Assembly (NCBI RefSeq): GCF_041260155.1
Contig: NC_091946.1
Location: 21,717,853-21,781,852 of the forward strand
Direction: 5' to 3'
Length of the DNA: 64,000 nucleotides
Origin: Ptychodera flava
Lineage: Eukaryota > Hemichordata > Enteropneusta > Ptychoderidae
The notes below the pieces were generated by a model. The model saw only the letters and a program-made list of their open reading frames with translations, searched no databases and was not told where the DNA came from. The first letter of the stretch is position 1, and each line of letters opens with the position of its first letter. Below are positions 47,664 to 60,477 of the stretch, piece after piece. The position numbers and the translations under genes were made by a program.

Positions 47664-49589
47664 CTTCATGTGTTAGCTTCAATCTCAATTTCACAAGAAA
47701 AATTTTCCAGAGCCAGACTCAGGACAGCATAAAAGCATTTTCGTGGGGCAATCTATGTAGCAGTGAAAGATTACAAAATTTTGGTGTAGAGAATATTCAT
47801 AAAAATCTCCGAAAACTTCGTACTTGTAAGTTGTAGACAAATATATACTAGAGTATTTGTGAAGGAAGCATTTCAAAAAATAAAAATCGCTTAAAACAAG
47901 GCATGCTTGCCATTCTAGTGAATGCTAAATTATACAGATATGTAGGTAGCAATGTCAAACTAGACTCTTGGACTTTAAAGCCCCAAGAGCTGCGAATGTG
48001 TAATAAACCCCATCCTGGGTTTTCTGAGTTTTCTTTGAATAACACCCATTAAAGATTAAAAAAAAAGAGTATAACACAGTCATAGGTGTTGACAGTGGCA
48101 TGTAATTTCAAATGTTTTAACATCATTTTAGATCTCCCTAATTGTGTGACAGAGAAATTAAAGATTACAACAACAAAATATTGGCCATTGTGTGTAGTGC
48201 ATTCAAGTAATTGGCATTATGCTTGTTCTCTTTATGATCATGATGTGTATATGCAGGAAATACTGTTTTTTGTACTTTACCATGGGGCGCCATTTTATGA
48301 GTGCGGCACCAGTTTATTTGTTAAAAAGCGTAGGCATGGTCCAAGTCAGTCAGCAGTGATACTACGATACATGTCCTTCAATAAGCACATTTACATGAAC
48401 CAACTTTGGTTTGAAAATAAAATCATGAAAATAATGTATAAAATTTGCTGCTATTAGGGCTTTTATATACCTGGCCTCATGACTTGTCTGAAAACCTCAA
48501 AATCCTGAATAGATTTGCTCGCGTCCACATTCAAAAAGACAAGGACACCAGGTCAAATAATTTAATTTCTGGTACATTTTTAATATAAAGAATTGTAAAA
48601 GCATCAACAATAGCAATAAACCTCTGGTTAAGTGTTAGAATATCAAAATCTGTGTACTATTTTGTAATGCCACAAGGAAATCTGAAGGACAAATGTTATT
48701 TCAATTATTGCAATGGCAGTAGTGTGTTATTTTGATTGCCTGATTCAAAATATTCAGCAACCAATCAAGGCAATGAAACAAACTGGTGAAATGAGATGTT
48801 ATAGAAAGCCCCTCAAATTTTTATCACTATTTTGTACTCTGGCTTCTGGTGATAGTGTATAGTTTTGCCAGTAAAATTGAGAAGATGATTGACAAGATAT
48901 TTGGTCACTGCAAATTTGCTTAAGGCCAAAGTGACTAAATTCCTTGTTTTGCGCCCCCATGAGATTTTCATGAAAATAACACTGTATTTGAATAGGACAG
49001 TGTAGCTTTTCTGTCTTCAAATCTTTGTTTACAAATTTTTGTAAAATGTACTTGAAAACAACTAGTGCTTTCAGAATGTCACTATGTACCAGTGTAAATT
49101 ATATGAACAAGAAGCTTCTTCTTTGATTCTTATATAGACACTCATATTACATTGAAACAATCATTGGTATGTATTAAATTTGCACGCATAAAATTTTCTA
49201 TGTGTGTTTTGAATGGTTTACTTATCAAAATTTAGAGAGAACGCAAAACAAAGAATTTAATCACACTAGCGTAATCCATATCTGGTGAACAAAGTGTGTT
49301 AGCCATATTTACTCAAGGAGCGCCAGTGGCAATCCGGTATAATGGTGGCGCACTTCTACTTGCCTTAATAGGCCAGTCAATGCACCTGAAAATCAGTGAT
49401 TGATTCCTACAGATACTGATAACCACGCTTCCTTTAGCCACCATACAGTTTTTCATAAGTACTGCAATCTTTGCACAGAGACGGCAATGCATGTCTGAAA
49501 CTTCTTTAAAAAAAGTCATCGTTGATGACACAGTCCCCACTTGTTAATCGGTACTTTGATTACAGGTCCTCAAAGAGGATAGAGTCCTC
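47664..49589. other. No recognised gene; one open frame
   Basis: A plus-strand frame at 48086-48457 (123 codons) has SNWHYACSLYDHDVY and HGAPFYECGTSLFV but matches nothing I recognise. The rest shows no feature. Confidence 0.3.
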
Positions 49590-50950
49590 TTCATTAGGTC
49601 TGTGATAAAAATACTTTTAAATGAATTCGCTTGATACATGTGTGAGTTATGGTTCAGGACATGAAAAAAATCGTAACAAAATGGTCGCACAGCGGCCATA
49701 TTGGATCGTATCACAAAACAGATTGACGTGCATATGTATGACATAGGTCAATGTCCTTGTACCAACTTTGAATAAAATCGGTTGAAACGTGCCTGAGTTA
49801 TGGCTCTGTACATGAAAAAATCGTAATAAAATGGCCGCCTGGCGGCCATATTGGATCGTATCACAAAACAAATTGACATGCATATCTATGACATTGGTCA
49901 ATGTCCTTGTACCAACTTTGAATAAAATCGGTTGAAACATGCCTGAGTAATGGCTCTGTACATGAAAAAATCGTAATAAAATGGCCGCCTGGCGGCCATA
50001 TTGAATTGTATCACAAAACAAATTGACGTGCATCTGTATGACATTGGTCAATGTCCTTGTACCAACTTTGAATAAAATCGGTTGGAACATGCCTGAGTTA
50101 TGGCTCTGTACATGAAAATCGTAATAAATGGCCGCACAGCGGCCATTTTGGATTGTATCACAAAACAAATTGCCGTGCACAGCTATGACATTTGTCAATA
50201 AGCTTGTACCAACTTTGAATAAAATCGGTTGAAACGTGCCTGAGTTATGGCTCTGTACATGAAAAAATCGTAATAAAATGGCCGCCTGGCGGCCATATTG
50301 GATCGTATCACAAAACAAATTGACATGCATATCTATGACATTGGTCAATGTCCTTGTACCAACTCTGAATAAAATCGGTCAAAACATGCCTGAGTAATGG
50401 CTCTGTACATGAAAAAATCGTAATAAAATGGCCGCCTGGCGGCCATATTGGATCGTATCACAAAACAAATTGATGTGCATATCTATGACATTGGTCAATG
50501 TCCTTGTACCAACTCTGAATAAAATCGGTCGAAACATGCCTGAGTAATGGCTCTGTACATGAAAAAATCGTAATAAAATGGCCGCCTGGCGGCCATATTG
50601 GATCGTATCACAAAACAAATTGACGTGCATCTGTATGACATTGGTCAATGTCCTTGTACCAACTTTGAATAAAATCGGTTGGAACATGCCTGAGTTATGG
50701 CCCTGTACATGAAAAAATCGTAATAAAATGGCCGCCTGGCGGCCATATTGGATCGTATCACAAAACAAATTGACGTGCATCTGTATGCCATATGAAGTAA
50801 TCCTTGTATCCAGTTTGAATGAAATCGCTCCAGGCATCTCAGAGATATCTGCGTGAACGGACGGACGGACGGACGCATGCACGGACGGACGCACGCACGG
50901 ACATGACCAAACCTATAAGTCCCCCGGACAGTGTCCGTGGGGACTAAAAA
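49590..50950 (+). mobile_element. Pearl/Helentron-type element (150-bp core array)
   Basis: About eight copies of a 150-bp repeat (period read from GCCTGAGTTATGGC at 49791, 49941, 50091, 50238, 50388, 50538 and 50688), each with GGCCGCCTGGCGGCCATATT, are followed by a (CGGA)n tract (50857-50900) and a short tail ending in a hairpin. Core array, ACGG-type microsatellite and hairpin tail is the layout described for Pearl elements of bivalves and DINE-1/Helentron relatives. The long minus-strand open frames here arise because 150 is a multiple of three. The 5' border is unclear. Confidence 0.7.
50918..50945 (+). repeat. Terminal hairpin of the Helentron-like element
   Basis: AGTCCCC pairs with GGGGACT around an inner CGGACAGTGTCCG with one bulged base. 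CTAA follows immediately, as at Helitron 3' ends (CTRR). Confidence 0.7.
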
Positions 50951-51680
50951 TGACCAGAATTTTTTCAAATTTATCTGATGTATAACAATATTGCAACGAT
51001 TGATGACTACAAAACTGAAGAAGACGCATGCTTTTGCATTAAGAGGCACACATTCTGACCCTGCAAGAGAGTTCAAATTTTAAAGCTGCTATGAAGTTTT
51101 AACTTATCCTTTGTCACAGGAGAAATATTTTTCATCTCAAATTTTCTTCACAAGAAAGAGGACATTTTGATAAAGTTGACAATCCTTACAAGTTTGTAGC
51201 CAGCTCACATATAAAAAAATGAGAAAATGAACTTGCAAAATGTTAAAATACAGTAAAATGGCAGTCTGAAAAGTCTCCCAGAAAAAGGTATGAAAGTGCC
51301 ACAATTCTTGAGTTACATAGAAGTTAATATATGCATTCTAGTGTGTTCAATTATATATGGAAAATAAATTGAATAAATTGATAAAAATGTCGGTTAATGT
51401 TGGATGAAACTTGTGAAAATACTGGCTCAAAACTCTATATTTCAATAAGCAAGTGAATAAAAGCTATCATTTCTAATAAAGAGTGTGTAGACAGCTTTCA
51501 AGTGTACTTGGTAAATTACAAATGTAAACTTTGTTTGCACAATACAAAATGTCCAGATATATAACATTTAAAACTCTAAGTCTCTTTCAAAGAGCCTTCT
51601 TCAATAAGTTTGTGGTCTTGAAGGAACATAGATTATACTTTCATCAAACCATTTGCATGGCTAAATTTTGACAAGATTCT

Positions 51681-51864
51681 TTTAAAGGTATACAGTCACC
51701 TGTAATCTAAATATGCCCACATATGGTTCCTTGGTATTCAAAATGCCCATGTGAGGGCGCTGTTTTTAAAAAGCAGCCATCCGCTAAAAAGCTGTGATTG
51801 GTTAGATTTTCACTTTATATGGTAACTGTGGCAAAATTGGAACAGGTGAAAGTATACCTTTAAA
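51681..51864. mobile_element. MITE, 184 bp, TTAA-type
   Basis: The inverted ends TTTAAAGGTATACAGTCACC and (from the right) TTTAAAGGTATACTTTCACC enclose sequence without genes. TTAA at both edges fits a piggyBac or Kolobok-type duplication. Confidence 0.75.
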
Positions 51865-53835
51865 CGTAACAAAATTCCCAATATCCCAATAGTATCAATA
51901 CCTGAATGGGATCATTCTAAAAATCAATCAAAATCTATCACAAAAAAGGACATACATAATATATCTATCTATATATATATTGATGGTATTGAAAATATGA
52001 TAAAAACAATTTCAAATTTTGATAATTTAATTTCTTTTCTTCTACAGTCTTACAGAAAATCTTTGCTGTGAATAAAATTGGAATTATAAAAGTTTGAAAT
52101 TGGAATTGTGTAAAAAACTACTTTCACAGTAGTGTCATATGACCATTACACCATCCGTATTTTCAGGTAAAATGTACATGTACTCTGTCTCAATATTACC
52201 AGTTATAGTAAACAAGAATTTTCATATGCAAAGTAAATTGTAAGTTTGGACAGTGTCTTGAAAATGGCATGTACTGGGCATATCCGTGAGAGTTTTCACC
52301 AAAAGTCAAGAAAAATAGAACACTAGCAATAATAAAATTTCTCTATGGACGAATTTATACAATCTTTTTAATTTGTCAAGCATTAAGAATTATTTCATGC
52401 AAATAGAACATGGCAATTAAACAATATTCTGGAAACTAATTCTAGATATTGATGATACTCATCATAAATATTTACACCTCATAAGTACACAAATCAAGTG
52501 TATTTTTCTACAATCTAATTCACAGAGTAAAAATTAAAGATTTTCATGTTTGGCTGCAGTACAGGGTGTTCCGTTCAAAATGCACTGTTCCATGGAAAGT
52601 GAGGACTTCTTTTTCAGGCCTATAGCTAGAGAAAAATTCTTTCCCATTTTAGCATTGAGGACCGCGACTAACCATTTAAATAATGCCCCTTGATGCATTT
52701 ATCAATGAGATACTGGTGAGCTGCAAATTTGTATTGTTTACAATTGCTTTTTTCTTACCCAAACTTAAGGTAATAATTGAGTTGATGTACCTGATAACAG
52801 AATTGGCTTATGTCATTCATGTGGTATCATCCCTGCAATCGTAGAAATCAAATTTGAAAGTTACCGATCAAGTAGTTTTCTACACCCTTTGGTATCATGC
52901 TGAATTCTCATCAGCTTTAGGAGAAATCATCGTCTGAAAACCAGGGTTAATTTCACTCAAAAGAAAAGGAGATTTATTTGATCGCATGATCAGTTCATGA
53001 TGGGATTTTCAAATCTCCGATACAGATCACCAGTTTTGTGTCTCGATAAATGTGCAAGATCAGAATGCACTTTTAACAAGTCAATGTCTGGGCCATGTAG
53101 GCCATGAAAACCTGACTTCAAAGTCATGGCACCTTACATTTTTCTCTCTTCTATATAATCCTGCTGTCAGTGTGGTTACTGCTCACACATGATTGCTGAT
53201 AGACTGGTCTGCATCTGTGTGCAGACTGAAGGCTGTGTTGAAGACATAGTTGTCTGGATCACTCTGTTTCATTAACATTATACCTTTGCCACTGACAGCT
53301 AGGTAGTAGCCTACAACAGATCAAACGAAGAATTTCTATCTGTAAGTTGTGGGATCATTATCATTCCACTATTTCTGTTAAGAATCATAAAGATGTGAAG
53401 CAAACGCCGTCTTTTCTGCAAAATCTTTGAGGGCAATGTAATGAACACAATGCTAATTCTTGTGAATGATAAATAGCGAATATGTAAGTAGGGATTTTAC
53501 ATGATATTGATAGATAGCTACAATAATGATAATTTATATTTCAAAAGAAAGTTCTCTTCAAGACCAATTGATTGCATTTTGTTTGATGAAAGTTGGTTCA
53601 GTACGTGCAGAGATATGTCCTGTTGAATTTGAAAAAATCAGCTTCCTATTTAGAAATGATGCCATGGTAGACACCTGTAGTTTTCATTACAACCAGGTGA
53701 CCCATATTGAACATTGTTTGAGAAACTAGAATTGCAATTTCTAGTGCTTTTTGCAATAACTCAAGCATTTCTTTTTGAAAACTGATGATTTTTTTTGTGG
53801 AAATTGCTGATGAAATGTTCAATGGTTTTTAATTT
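51865..53835. other. No gene recognised
   Basis: AT-rich sequence. A small plus-strand frame at 53526-53729 has no recognisable features. Confidence 0.35.
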
Positions 53836-53837
53836 TA

Positions 53838-54088
53838 TAAATGAAAAAATTATTTAGAATGCTGTTTACAAGGTACACAAATAAACAATACCTGTAAACA
53901 ATCAAATGATACCTGTGACATTGATCACTGTATGCATTATGTATTGTGAACACCAACAGAAATATGATAATCATATTCCATCATATATTACTTTGCATAT
54001 ATGAAAAAGTTATTTAGATTTATGTTTACAAGGTTAACAAATAAACAACAATACCTGTAAACAATCAAGTGATACCTGTGACATTTTA
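53838..54088. repeat. Two ~90-bp direct repeats
   Basis: Copies 53838-53930 and 53998-54088 share TTACAAGGT, AACAATACCTGTAAACAATC and GATACCTGTGACATT, about 70 bases apart. A T-rich tract (54110-54172) follows. Confidence 0.75.
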
Positions 54089-54540
54089 GAACTTTATTTA
54101 AATTTAACAAAATATTTTTTTATATTTTTTTTAATTTGAACTTCGGAATTTTTTTTTAATTTTTTTTTTGTGTGATTACAACTTTTATTAAATGATTATG
54201 AAATATGTCTGATTAATGTAGATTTTAAGTTTAACAATTACAGAGAACTTTTCCAAAAAGTCAAAAAACTTTGTTCTCAACCCTTTTTCTACGCCGTAAA
54301 ACAGCAACACGCATTTATAGAATGAAAACTGCATTAAACTGGATGCAAAATTACGCTGCCCCGGAAATACCATAGACCCTCAAAGTCAGTGGTCCGAAAT
54401 ACAAACCAGTATAAAAACCAATTTTTCCAAAGTCCGGAACACCATCAATGAGGAAAGAACAAATTAATAATCTACGGCCTTTTTCTTCAGAGAGAACCAA
54501 AATAGTCCCCTTCTCGGGAACTAAAGATCGAAACTAAAAT

Positions 54541-54612
54541 TTCAGTATAGTATCGGCAAAGTGCGGTGCACGTGAGAAGTTCAGTGTGGTATCGGCAAAG
54601 TGCGGTGCACTT
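54541..54612. repeat. Short tandem duplication
   Basis: TATCGGCAAAGTGCGGTGCAC occurs twice, about 42 bases apart (near 54551 and 54592). Confidence 0.8.
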
Positions 54613-55691
54613 GCGTATGCCTACACTGCAGTGCTGGCTTGTCATCTTCTCAGTGTCTATCGAAAAATATCACCCGGAAATCAAACTACTTCGAACAAGA
54701 TAACGTTTGAAAGGGTAAAGTATGTAAATATATTTCTAGATCCTTGCGTTTAATAAGAAATCAGACAAATCTAGCTGCAAAATCGTGAAAGTCGGAACTC
54801 AGCTTAGACCGCCTAACACAGAACATGCAGCGAAGCGCTGATTACTTGTATGTGATTCCTGGGAGTGCCTGGATGTAAAGTTGGGGTTAAATCATACTCG
54901 CTATAAAGGGCCTACTTAAGCATCATTTTTCGCATCGTCAGACTTGTAATTATTGCAGAATTACAATTAATATTTATCATAAAATTAATTTTTGGGCCGA
55001 ATGTTTAAGGAAATCAAGATTTTCTTTCAAAAAAACACACAACAAAACACAAAGTTTGATCATTGATTGAGTTTTTCTCGGCCGATTTTAACGTTTGCCC
55101 CACAAAATGAAGCCCATGATCTCGTCTTTCGTACCACCCCTTAAAAAATAGTGATGCGATCGGAATAAGTCATGCGTAGAGCCTATCAAAGAGGTATATA
55201 TTCGATCTCTTTCGCGGGACATTTGAGATCACGGCACAACGCTCATAATGGACGCCAAATCGCCGGTACGCGTGAGTTTGTAGTCGTGCTGCTTTGCCAT
55301 TTATCGTAGTACAAAAGTGAAAATTTACCAAAATGAAGTTAAAATAATAATCTTTAGCACTACAGTTTCATTTTCTCTGATTATTTGGTCTATTTAAGAA
55401 TTAACATGAAAGTTCGGACTAGACCTGCATCGAACGCGTACATTCAACACAAATGTCATGTGACCTAAAATCGCGAATACCGTAAGTGAAATGGCTAAAT
55501 ACTCCATGACTAGAGTAAAAACTCACAATTTATTCATATCTGCTTGATTTCACAAAAACCTTATTTCGCATATCATTTTTTGATGCCAGACTGAAATATT
55601 CAAAGGACCAAATGATCTGAAAGAAGTTGCTTGAGTACTGACGGATAAAATTAAGACGAATCAACATGCCAGATTTTTGTATTTTTCTTAC

Positions 55692-55803
55692 CTCTAAAAC
55701 AGGCAGATTCAAAGACATCTCTGTCGGTGTCTTTTGCCCACTTCCTTCTGTAGAATATCCTTCCATCAACATGTTTCACTTTGTCCAGGCTTAAGTGGGG
55801 CTT
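55692..55803 (-). CDS. Gene Z, exon 2 (IL-1-like candidate, partial)
   Basis: The exon has an acceptor TTCATCTTTCAG and a donor GTAAGA on the minus strand. It is 112 nt: 37 codons in phase 0 plus one base, encoding KPHLSLDKVKHVDGRIFYR then KWAKDTDRDVFESACFR. Length and phases equal those of gene Y exon 2, and its phase 0 entry fits the phase 0 exit of the exon at 57658-57900. The residues themselves are not clearly similar to Y exon 2. No third exon was found downstream. Confidence 0.55.
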
Positions 55804-55865
55804 CTGAAAGATGAAGATAGAGGCTATTTCACCAAAGACTTTCACAATCAATTCCTAAATCAATG

Positions 55866-55958
55866 TTAACCCTTCCACCCCCAGTTCCCTGTATACAGGT
55901 CCAACTTTACCATAGAAAACAATGGATTTGGGACAAACCATGGTGGTGAAAGGGTTAA
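55866..55958. mobile_element. Small MITE with TTAA ends
   Basis: TTAACCCTTCCACC on the left and GGTGGTGAAAGGGTTAA on the right enclose about 60 bases. TTAA lies at 55866-55869 and 55955-55958. It lies in the intron between the two Z exons. Confidence 0.75.
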
Positions 55959-56259
55959 TGAAAGCAAATGGGCAATTCAACAACAATGCCACTATCTTTT
56001 GGGGCTTTTATCATGGTTTCATGCAGTCATTTATTTTCTCCTTGTGATATTATATGATTAATTTTATGTATATAGTACTGAATGGTACATGAACTAACAA
56101 AGCCACGACCATGAGATATATCACTTTGATTATGGCTGCTTAAGGCCAGAAGCAACAGTTCTTCTTCTCGATGAAAAACATACAAAAATCTCTTGTACGA
56201 GATGAGCAAATTCACTCGGTATTCCATTGTTCTGGAGATCTGTATCAATGAAAGCTTAG

Positions 56260-57075
56260 CAGTCTAGTTTGCTAGTCTCACAGTGTAGTTTGCTAGTCCT
56301 GTTGTCTAGTTAATACTAGTCCTGCAGTCAAGTTTGCTAGTCTTGTTGCCTAGTTTAGTAGTCCTGCAATCTAGATTGCAAAGTCCTGCAGTCTAATTTA
56401 GTTGTCTGGCAATCTAGATTGTGTGTCCTGCAATCTAGTTTGCTAGTCCTGCAATCTAGTTTACTAGTCCTGCAGTCCAGTTTGCTAGTCCTGCTGTCTA
56501 GTTTGCTAGTCCTGCTGTCTAGTTTGCTAGTCCTGCAGTCTAGTTTGCTAGTCCTGCAGTCTAGTTTGCTAGTCCTGCTGTCTAGTTTGCTAGTCCTGCA
56601 GTCTAGTTTGCTAGTCCTGCTGTCTAGTTTGCTAGTCCTGCAGTCTACATGTGCTGGTCCTGCAATCTAGTTTGTTAGTCCTACAGTCTAGTTTGCTAGT
56701 CCTGCATTATAGTTTGCTAGTCCTGCTGTCTAGTTTGCTAGTCTGCTGTCTAGTTTGCTAGTCCTGCTGTCTAGTTTGCTAGTCTGCTGTCTAGTTTGCT
56801 AGTCCTGTTGTCTACATGTGCTGGTCCTGCAGTCGAGTTTGCTAGTCCTACAGTCTAGTTTGCTAGTCCTGCATTATAGTTTGCTAGTCCTGCTGTCTAG
56901 TTTGCTAGTCCTGTTGTCTACGTGTGCTGGTCCTGCAGTCGAGTTTGCTAGTCCTGCATTATAGTTTGCTAGCCTGCAGTCTAGTCCTACTAGTACAGCA
57001 GTCTAGTTAACTAAGTTTACCAGTCCTACAGTCTAGTTTGCTAGTCCTGTAGTCTTCCTGTGGTCTAAGTTTGCT
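56260..57075. repeat. 21-bp minisatellite, about 38 copies
   Basis: The unit is TTTGCTAGTCCTGCAGTCTAG with variants (CTGCTGTC, CTGCATTA). The seven-residue open-frame repeat SSLLVLQ on the plus strand is a by-product of the 21-bp period. It lies in the intron between the Z exons. Confidence 0.93.
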
Positions 57076-57657
57076 AATCCTGCAGTGAACCGTGCAAAAG
57101 TCCTGCATACATTCTCCATCACACAAGTACCTCAAATTGCTGGTCTGTTAGACCAGTGGAATGGTGTATTAAATGATAAGAATAAGAGAAGAAAATTGGA
57201 AATTCAGAATTGCTCATTCCTGATAAATGTGGAGCATCTGTTCCAAAAAGGGGCTTGCACTTGCTTTATGAATGTACTTGCTTTTGTCAGAAGCAGTAGT
57301 GAGATCAAAGCAAGAAGTCAGAGAAAGGGAGTGGCTAAGGAGTTCCCTCAAGCAGTGTGCCTGAATTCCTGATTGGCTATCAGAGAATCACATTCTTTGC
57401 CTGCTTTCACACATGCTGGGGTGCACTTAGGAAAGATAGTGGGCTTATATATGGACCTCGTGAAAATATTGGACATACCGGTAAGTATAATTTAGGACAG
57501 AAAGAAACTTGATGTGGAATTGAATGACTTTGCTTCTGGATAGTGGTAGTGAACATGATTCCTTTGTCTATGGTATGAATTTTCATTAGAAGATAAGAAG
57601 GCCACTACAGCTGTGTCTTCCCTTTATATCAGTTTCAAAAGTTGAACCTTTGATTAC

Positions 57658-57900
57658 CTTGAAGACAAGTTTCTGATATCTTCCCGCTGAGACGGCTAAA
57701 CACTTCTTGTATTCACAATTGTAGAGGATGACTGCAATGGACGGGTTTTCATCTCCACCGATTTCATTGACTGAGCTAAACGGCCATATAACTCTGTACT
57801 GGTACATGATCCATTGTCCTGTGATTATTAAAACCAACAACAATGAAGTTACAAGCCGAGTCTCAAAAAGTCTTGACATAACTCCATGACCAATGGACAA
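57658..57900 (-). CDS. Gene Z, exon 1 (IL-1-like candidate, partial)
   Basis: The minus-strand frame from ATG 57900 (a second ATG is at 57879) runs to a donor AAG/GTAATC. It begins with a hydrophobic stretch TSLLLVLIITGQWIMYQY that could be a signal anchor, and ends VILYNCEYKKCLAVSAGRY then QKLVFK. The latter half resembles strands 1-3 of interleukin-1 (compare SLVMSGPYELKALHL of human IL-1 beta). A possible acceptor (TAATCACAG) at about 57826 would instead make this an internal exon and remove the hydrophobic stretch. It leaves in phase 0. Confidence 0.5.
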
Positions 57901-58196
57901 TTACTTTACAAAGGAACAATATCAGTTGTTAGAAGACAGCAGTGATTCATGCAAAGTCTATTAATGAAGTTTTAAGAGTACCGGTAATAAGAGAGCAAAT
58001 ATAATTTATTATAAACCTACATCTGTAACATAACAGACTTTCATTGTACAGTAAATTTCAGTATCCGTGGATACAGAGTCCAATAACTTTGGGTGTTACT
58101 GAATGCTACTTGACCTTTGGCCTTATAAATTATATCTCAGTACCGGGAAAAAAACAATTCACTTTTTTCAAAATGATACATCTAACCATCAGTAAA

Positions 58197-58508
58197 TCAT
58201 ACAGTGGATGGTGGCCAGTAAAAAGCTTTGAAATAATGCAAAATAATTTTCTGAACTACAATTTTTTCACAGTTCACTGCACTGTGAAGTAGTGTATGTA
58301 GCGTATCACACCGCATTATAAAAATGTTATAGTTTCCATTTTTCTTGTAAAATTCGACACGAAAAGGTGTATCATAATAAGGGTTATCACTAGACACTGT
58401 GATTAGTCCCAGTACATTGCAAGCTTTGGTATTGTCTTCAACACTGAGCATATCCGACAATACCTCTGCTAGTATCTTGTGAATAACCTTGTAGTATTTT
58501 GTGAACAC
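58197..58508 (-). CDS. Extra third-exon-like frame X
   Basis: A minus-strand frame is open for 103 codons. From an internal AAAG/CT site (phase 1, about 58419) it reads NVLGLITVSSDNPYYDTPF then RVEFYKKNGNYNIFIM. This lines up with gene Y exon 3 (IVFEEVTVV... then LPLVVYYDKYNTYVY). It could be an alternative last exon for Y, since exon 2 of Y leaves in the matching phase, or a relic of another paralogue. Its C-terminal part does not follow the IL-1 pattern. A decayed homologue lies at 61874-62345. Confidence 0.35.
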   Translation of the reverse strand: MFTKYYKVIHKILAEVLSDMLSVEDNTKACNVLGLITVSSDNPYYDTPFRVEFYKKNGNYNIFIMRCDTLHTLLHSAVNCEKIVVQKIILHYFKAFYWPPSTV

Positions 58509-58603
58509 AGAATATTCATTTTCCTCACAAGCACCTCAGAATGTGCCAAAAGACCAATCACTTTATCGGCCAAGGACATTTTTTTATAAATACTGATAAT
58601 ATA

Positions 58604-58998
58604 TCACATTATGGTCCATTTGAATATGCATTGTTCAAGAAAGGCCCAAGGCTTGGTTCCAAATAAATACAACATCAAATTCTCGGGTCCATCATTGAAT
58701 ATGCATATTGATTCCAGATCCATGCAGGAATAAAAGAAAACATGCGAGAAGCAGGGATCTGAACGAGTTACCATAGGCTCACATAAGTCTAAAAACTCAC
58801 CTGATTTGTCATCAATCTTTGCTGGGGCTACTTGTAATGTCTTGCCATTGCTCATGGAAAGAAAGGAGCTGGAATCATTCGAAGGATAGACGTACGTATT
58901 GTACTTGTCATAGTACACCACCAGAGGGAGCCCATCATCAGATTTCTCTATAAACTCCTTTTCAACGACAGTAACTTCTTCAAATACAATTTTACCAT
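58604..58998 (-). CDS. Gene Y, exon 3 (terminal; IL-1-like beta-trefoil)
   Basis: The acceptor is TTTTTTTCTTTCTAG; entry is 2 bases into a codon (phase 1 junction), then 130 codons and TGA at 58604-58606. By eye it follows interleukin-1 from strand 4 on: VFEEVTVVEKEF, GLPLVVYYDKYNTYVY (compare KIPVALGLKEKNLYLS), NGKTLQVAPA (compare KPTLQLES), FFYSCMDLESICIFND (compare FESAQFPNWYISTS) and LMLYLFGTKPWAF (compare MPVFLGGTKGGQD). Spacing between blocks is close to that of human IL-1 beta. A consensus-looking CAG/GTGAGT at 58795-58801 inside the exon would, if used, cut off the last strands. Confidence 0.6.
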
Positions 58999-60477
58999 CT
59001 AGAAAGAAAAAAAGCACATCATATGAAAGAGATCACATGGGTATTACATAAATAAACATTTTCAAAAGAAATCCATCGATACTTTTGGGTGAATTTCTCA
59101 GTATTTCAGTAATGTACATTGATATGATATCTACATAACCAATGTTATGTGTGTAAAGCCTATACATATTGCCAGCATCGTCATTGTTAAAGAGTAAATT
59201 TTACGACAAAATGCATTTCCCAGAAATAACAAATGAACATTTTACTCAGTGTGGTTGTGTTGATAAGCCAAACAGTGACCCTTTTTGAGATGACATCTTT
59301 GGACATACTCTTTACACGTAACCTTTTGAGCCATTCTTGACAGGTGTTAAGCATGTTAGCTGGGTACATATTCTGGACACCTGGTGCAACCACGAGGCTG
59401 AGGTTCAAGATGTATTGATGACCCTATTGCTTTTGTTACTTACTATTTGTTTCTTGGACCTTGTAAATTATTTATTAACCTTTACTAATCGGACCTCTTT
59501 TGATGATGTTATTGGGGAGTTCACCATAACTCTCTACTTGGTACACAGAACATAACAAACTACAGAATTAACCAACAAGTTTGCCGCTTGAATGTCTTCA
59601 TTAAAAGCAACGGATCAAATCAAAATAACACTTTACAGCAGCTTGACTGAAGAATACAGGGCCATTGTTACACTGCGGTACAATTCAACACTATCCTATG
59701 GGGTATGTTTGTATATATTCACCAAAGGCACCCTCTGGCAAGCACTGATTTCTACCATTATGAGGATGGGGCACATGCAATGTATGTTGTTGGATGAATA
59801 ATGTTAATGAACATAAGGAAACACAAAAAAGTTGATGAGTTTATGGGTATCAATCTAAGCTTCCGAGACAATGTACCGGTATATTACAGAAGTATGCACC
59901 TTGAAAGTGCAACTTTTGCTTAAACTTTCCTCAAAAAAACTTTCAATCATTCTTTTTCAAATCAAGAATGAAAATCAGCGGTTACTGCGCAAAGTTTGGA
60001 ATAAGAGAAGCAAATCACCCAACATTTACCTATAATTGAAATTCAAAATGGCTGCCATCCCTTTGTTAAGTCCATGGAGCAAAATACAATTTTTGATTTT
60101 TTTTAAAAACTACGACACAGAAAATGTTTCTTATTCCAAGAGCTCAAAAATGGGCCCAAACAAGTGATAAAAATGAAAAGAATTGTGAAAATTTCAGTCC
60201 AAAAATCTGTCCCGAGGTGCATTCTACCTTAAGCACGTAATGGCTTGCTGTATTGAGAAGCTGAACACCACCCATTTTGATAAAATTGTGGAAGTAGAAC
60301 AAGAAACTGCATTTTCCAGAACAAAAATAACAGAAAAACATCAAATACACACACAGTTGGCACTCAAACTCAAACAGACAGACCCACACATATACTGACT
60401 CTGACATACGCATTAGTATCAAAGACAACCTGATAAAGTACCTGAATGCCAAAAATTGATGAATCTTGTTGACTTAC

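Noticed and set aside
49647-50894. Long minus-strand open frames (233 and 171 codons) over the 150-bp repeats
   Set aside because: The repeat period is a multiple of three, so a frame open in one unit is open in all. The DNA is a Pearl/Helentron-type array.
55253-55288. Plus-strand first exon (MDAKSPVR then GTGAGT)
   Set aside because: Good start and donor but only eight codons and no following exon could be found.
56419-56670. Leucine-rich seven-residue repeat frame (SSLLVLQ)
   Set aside because: It is a translation of the 21-bp minisatellite.
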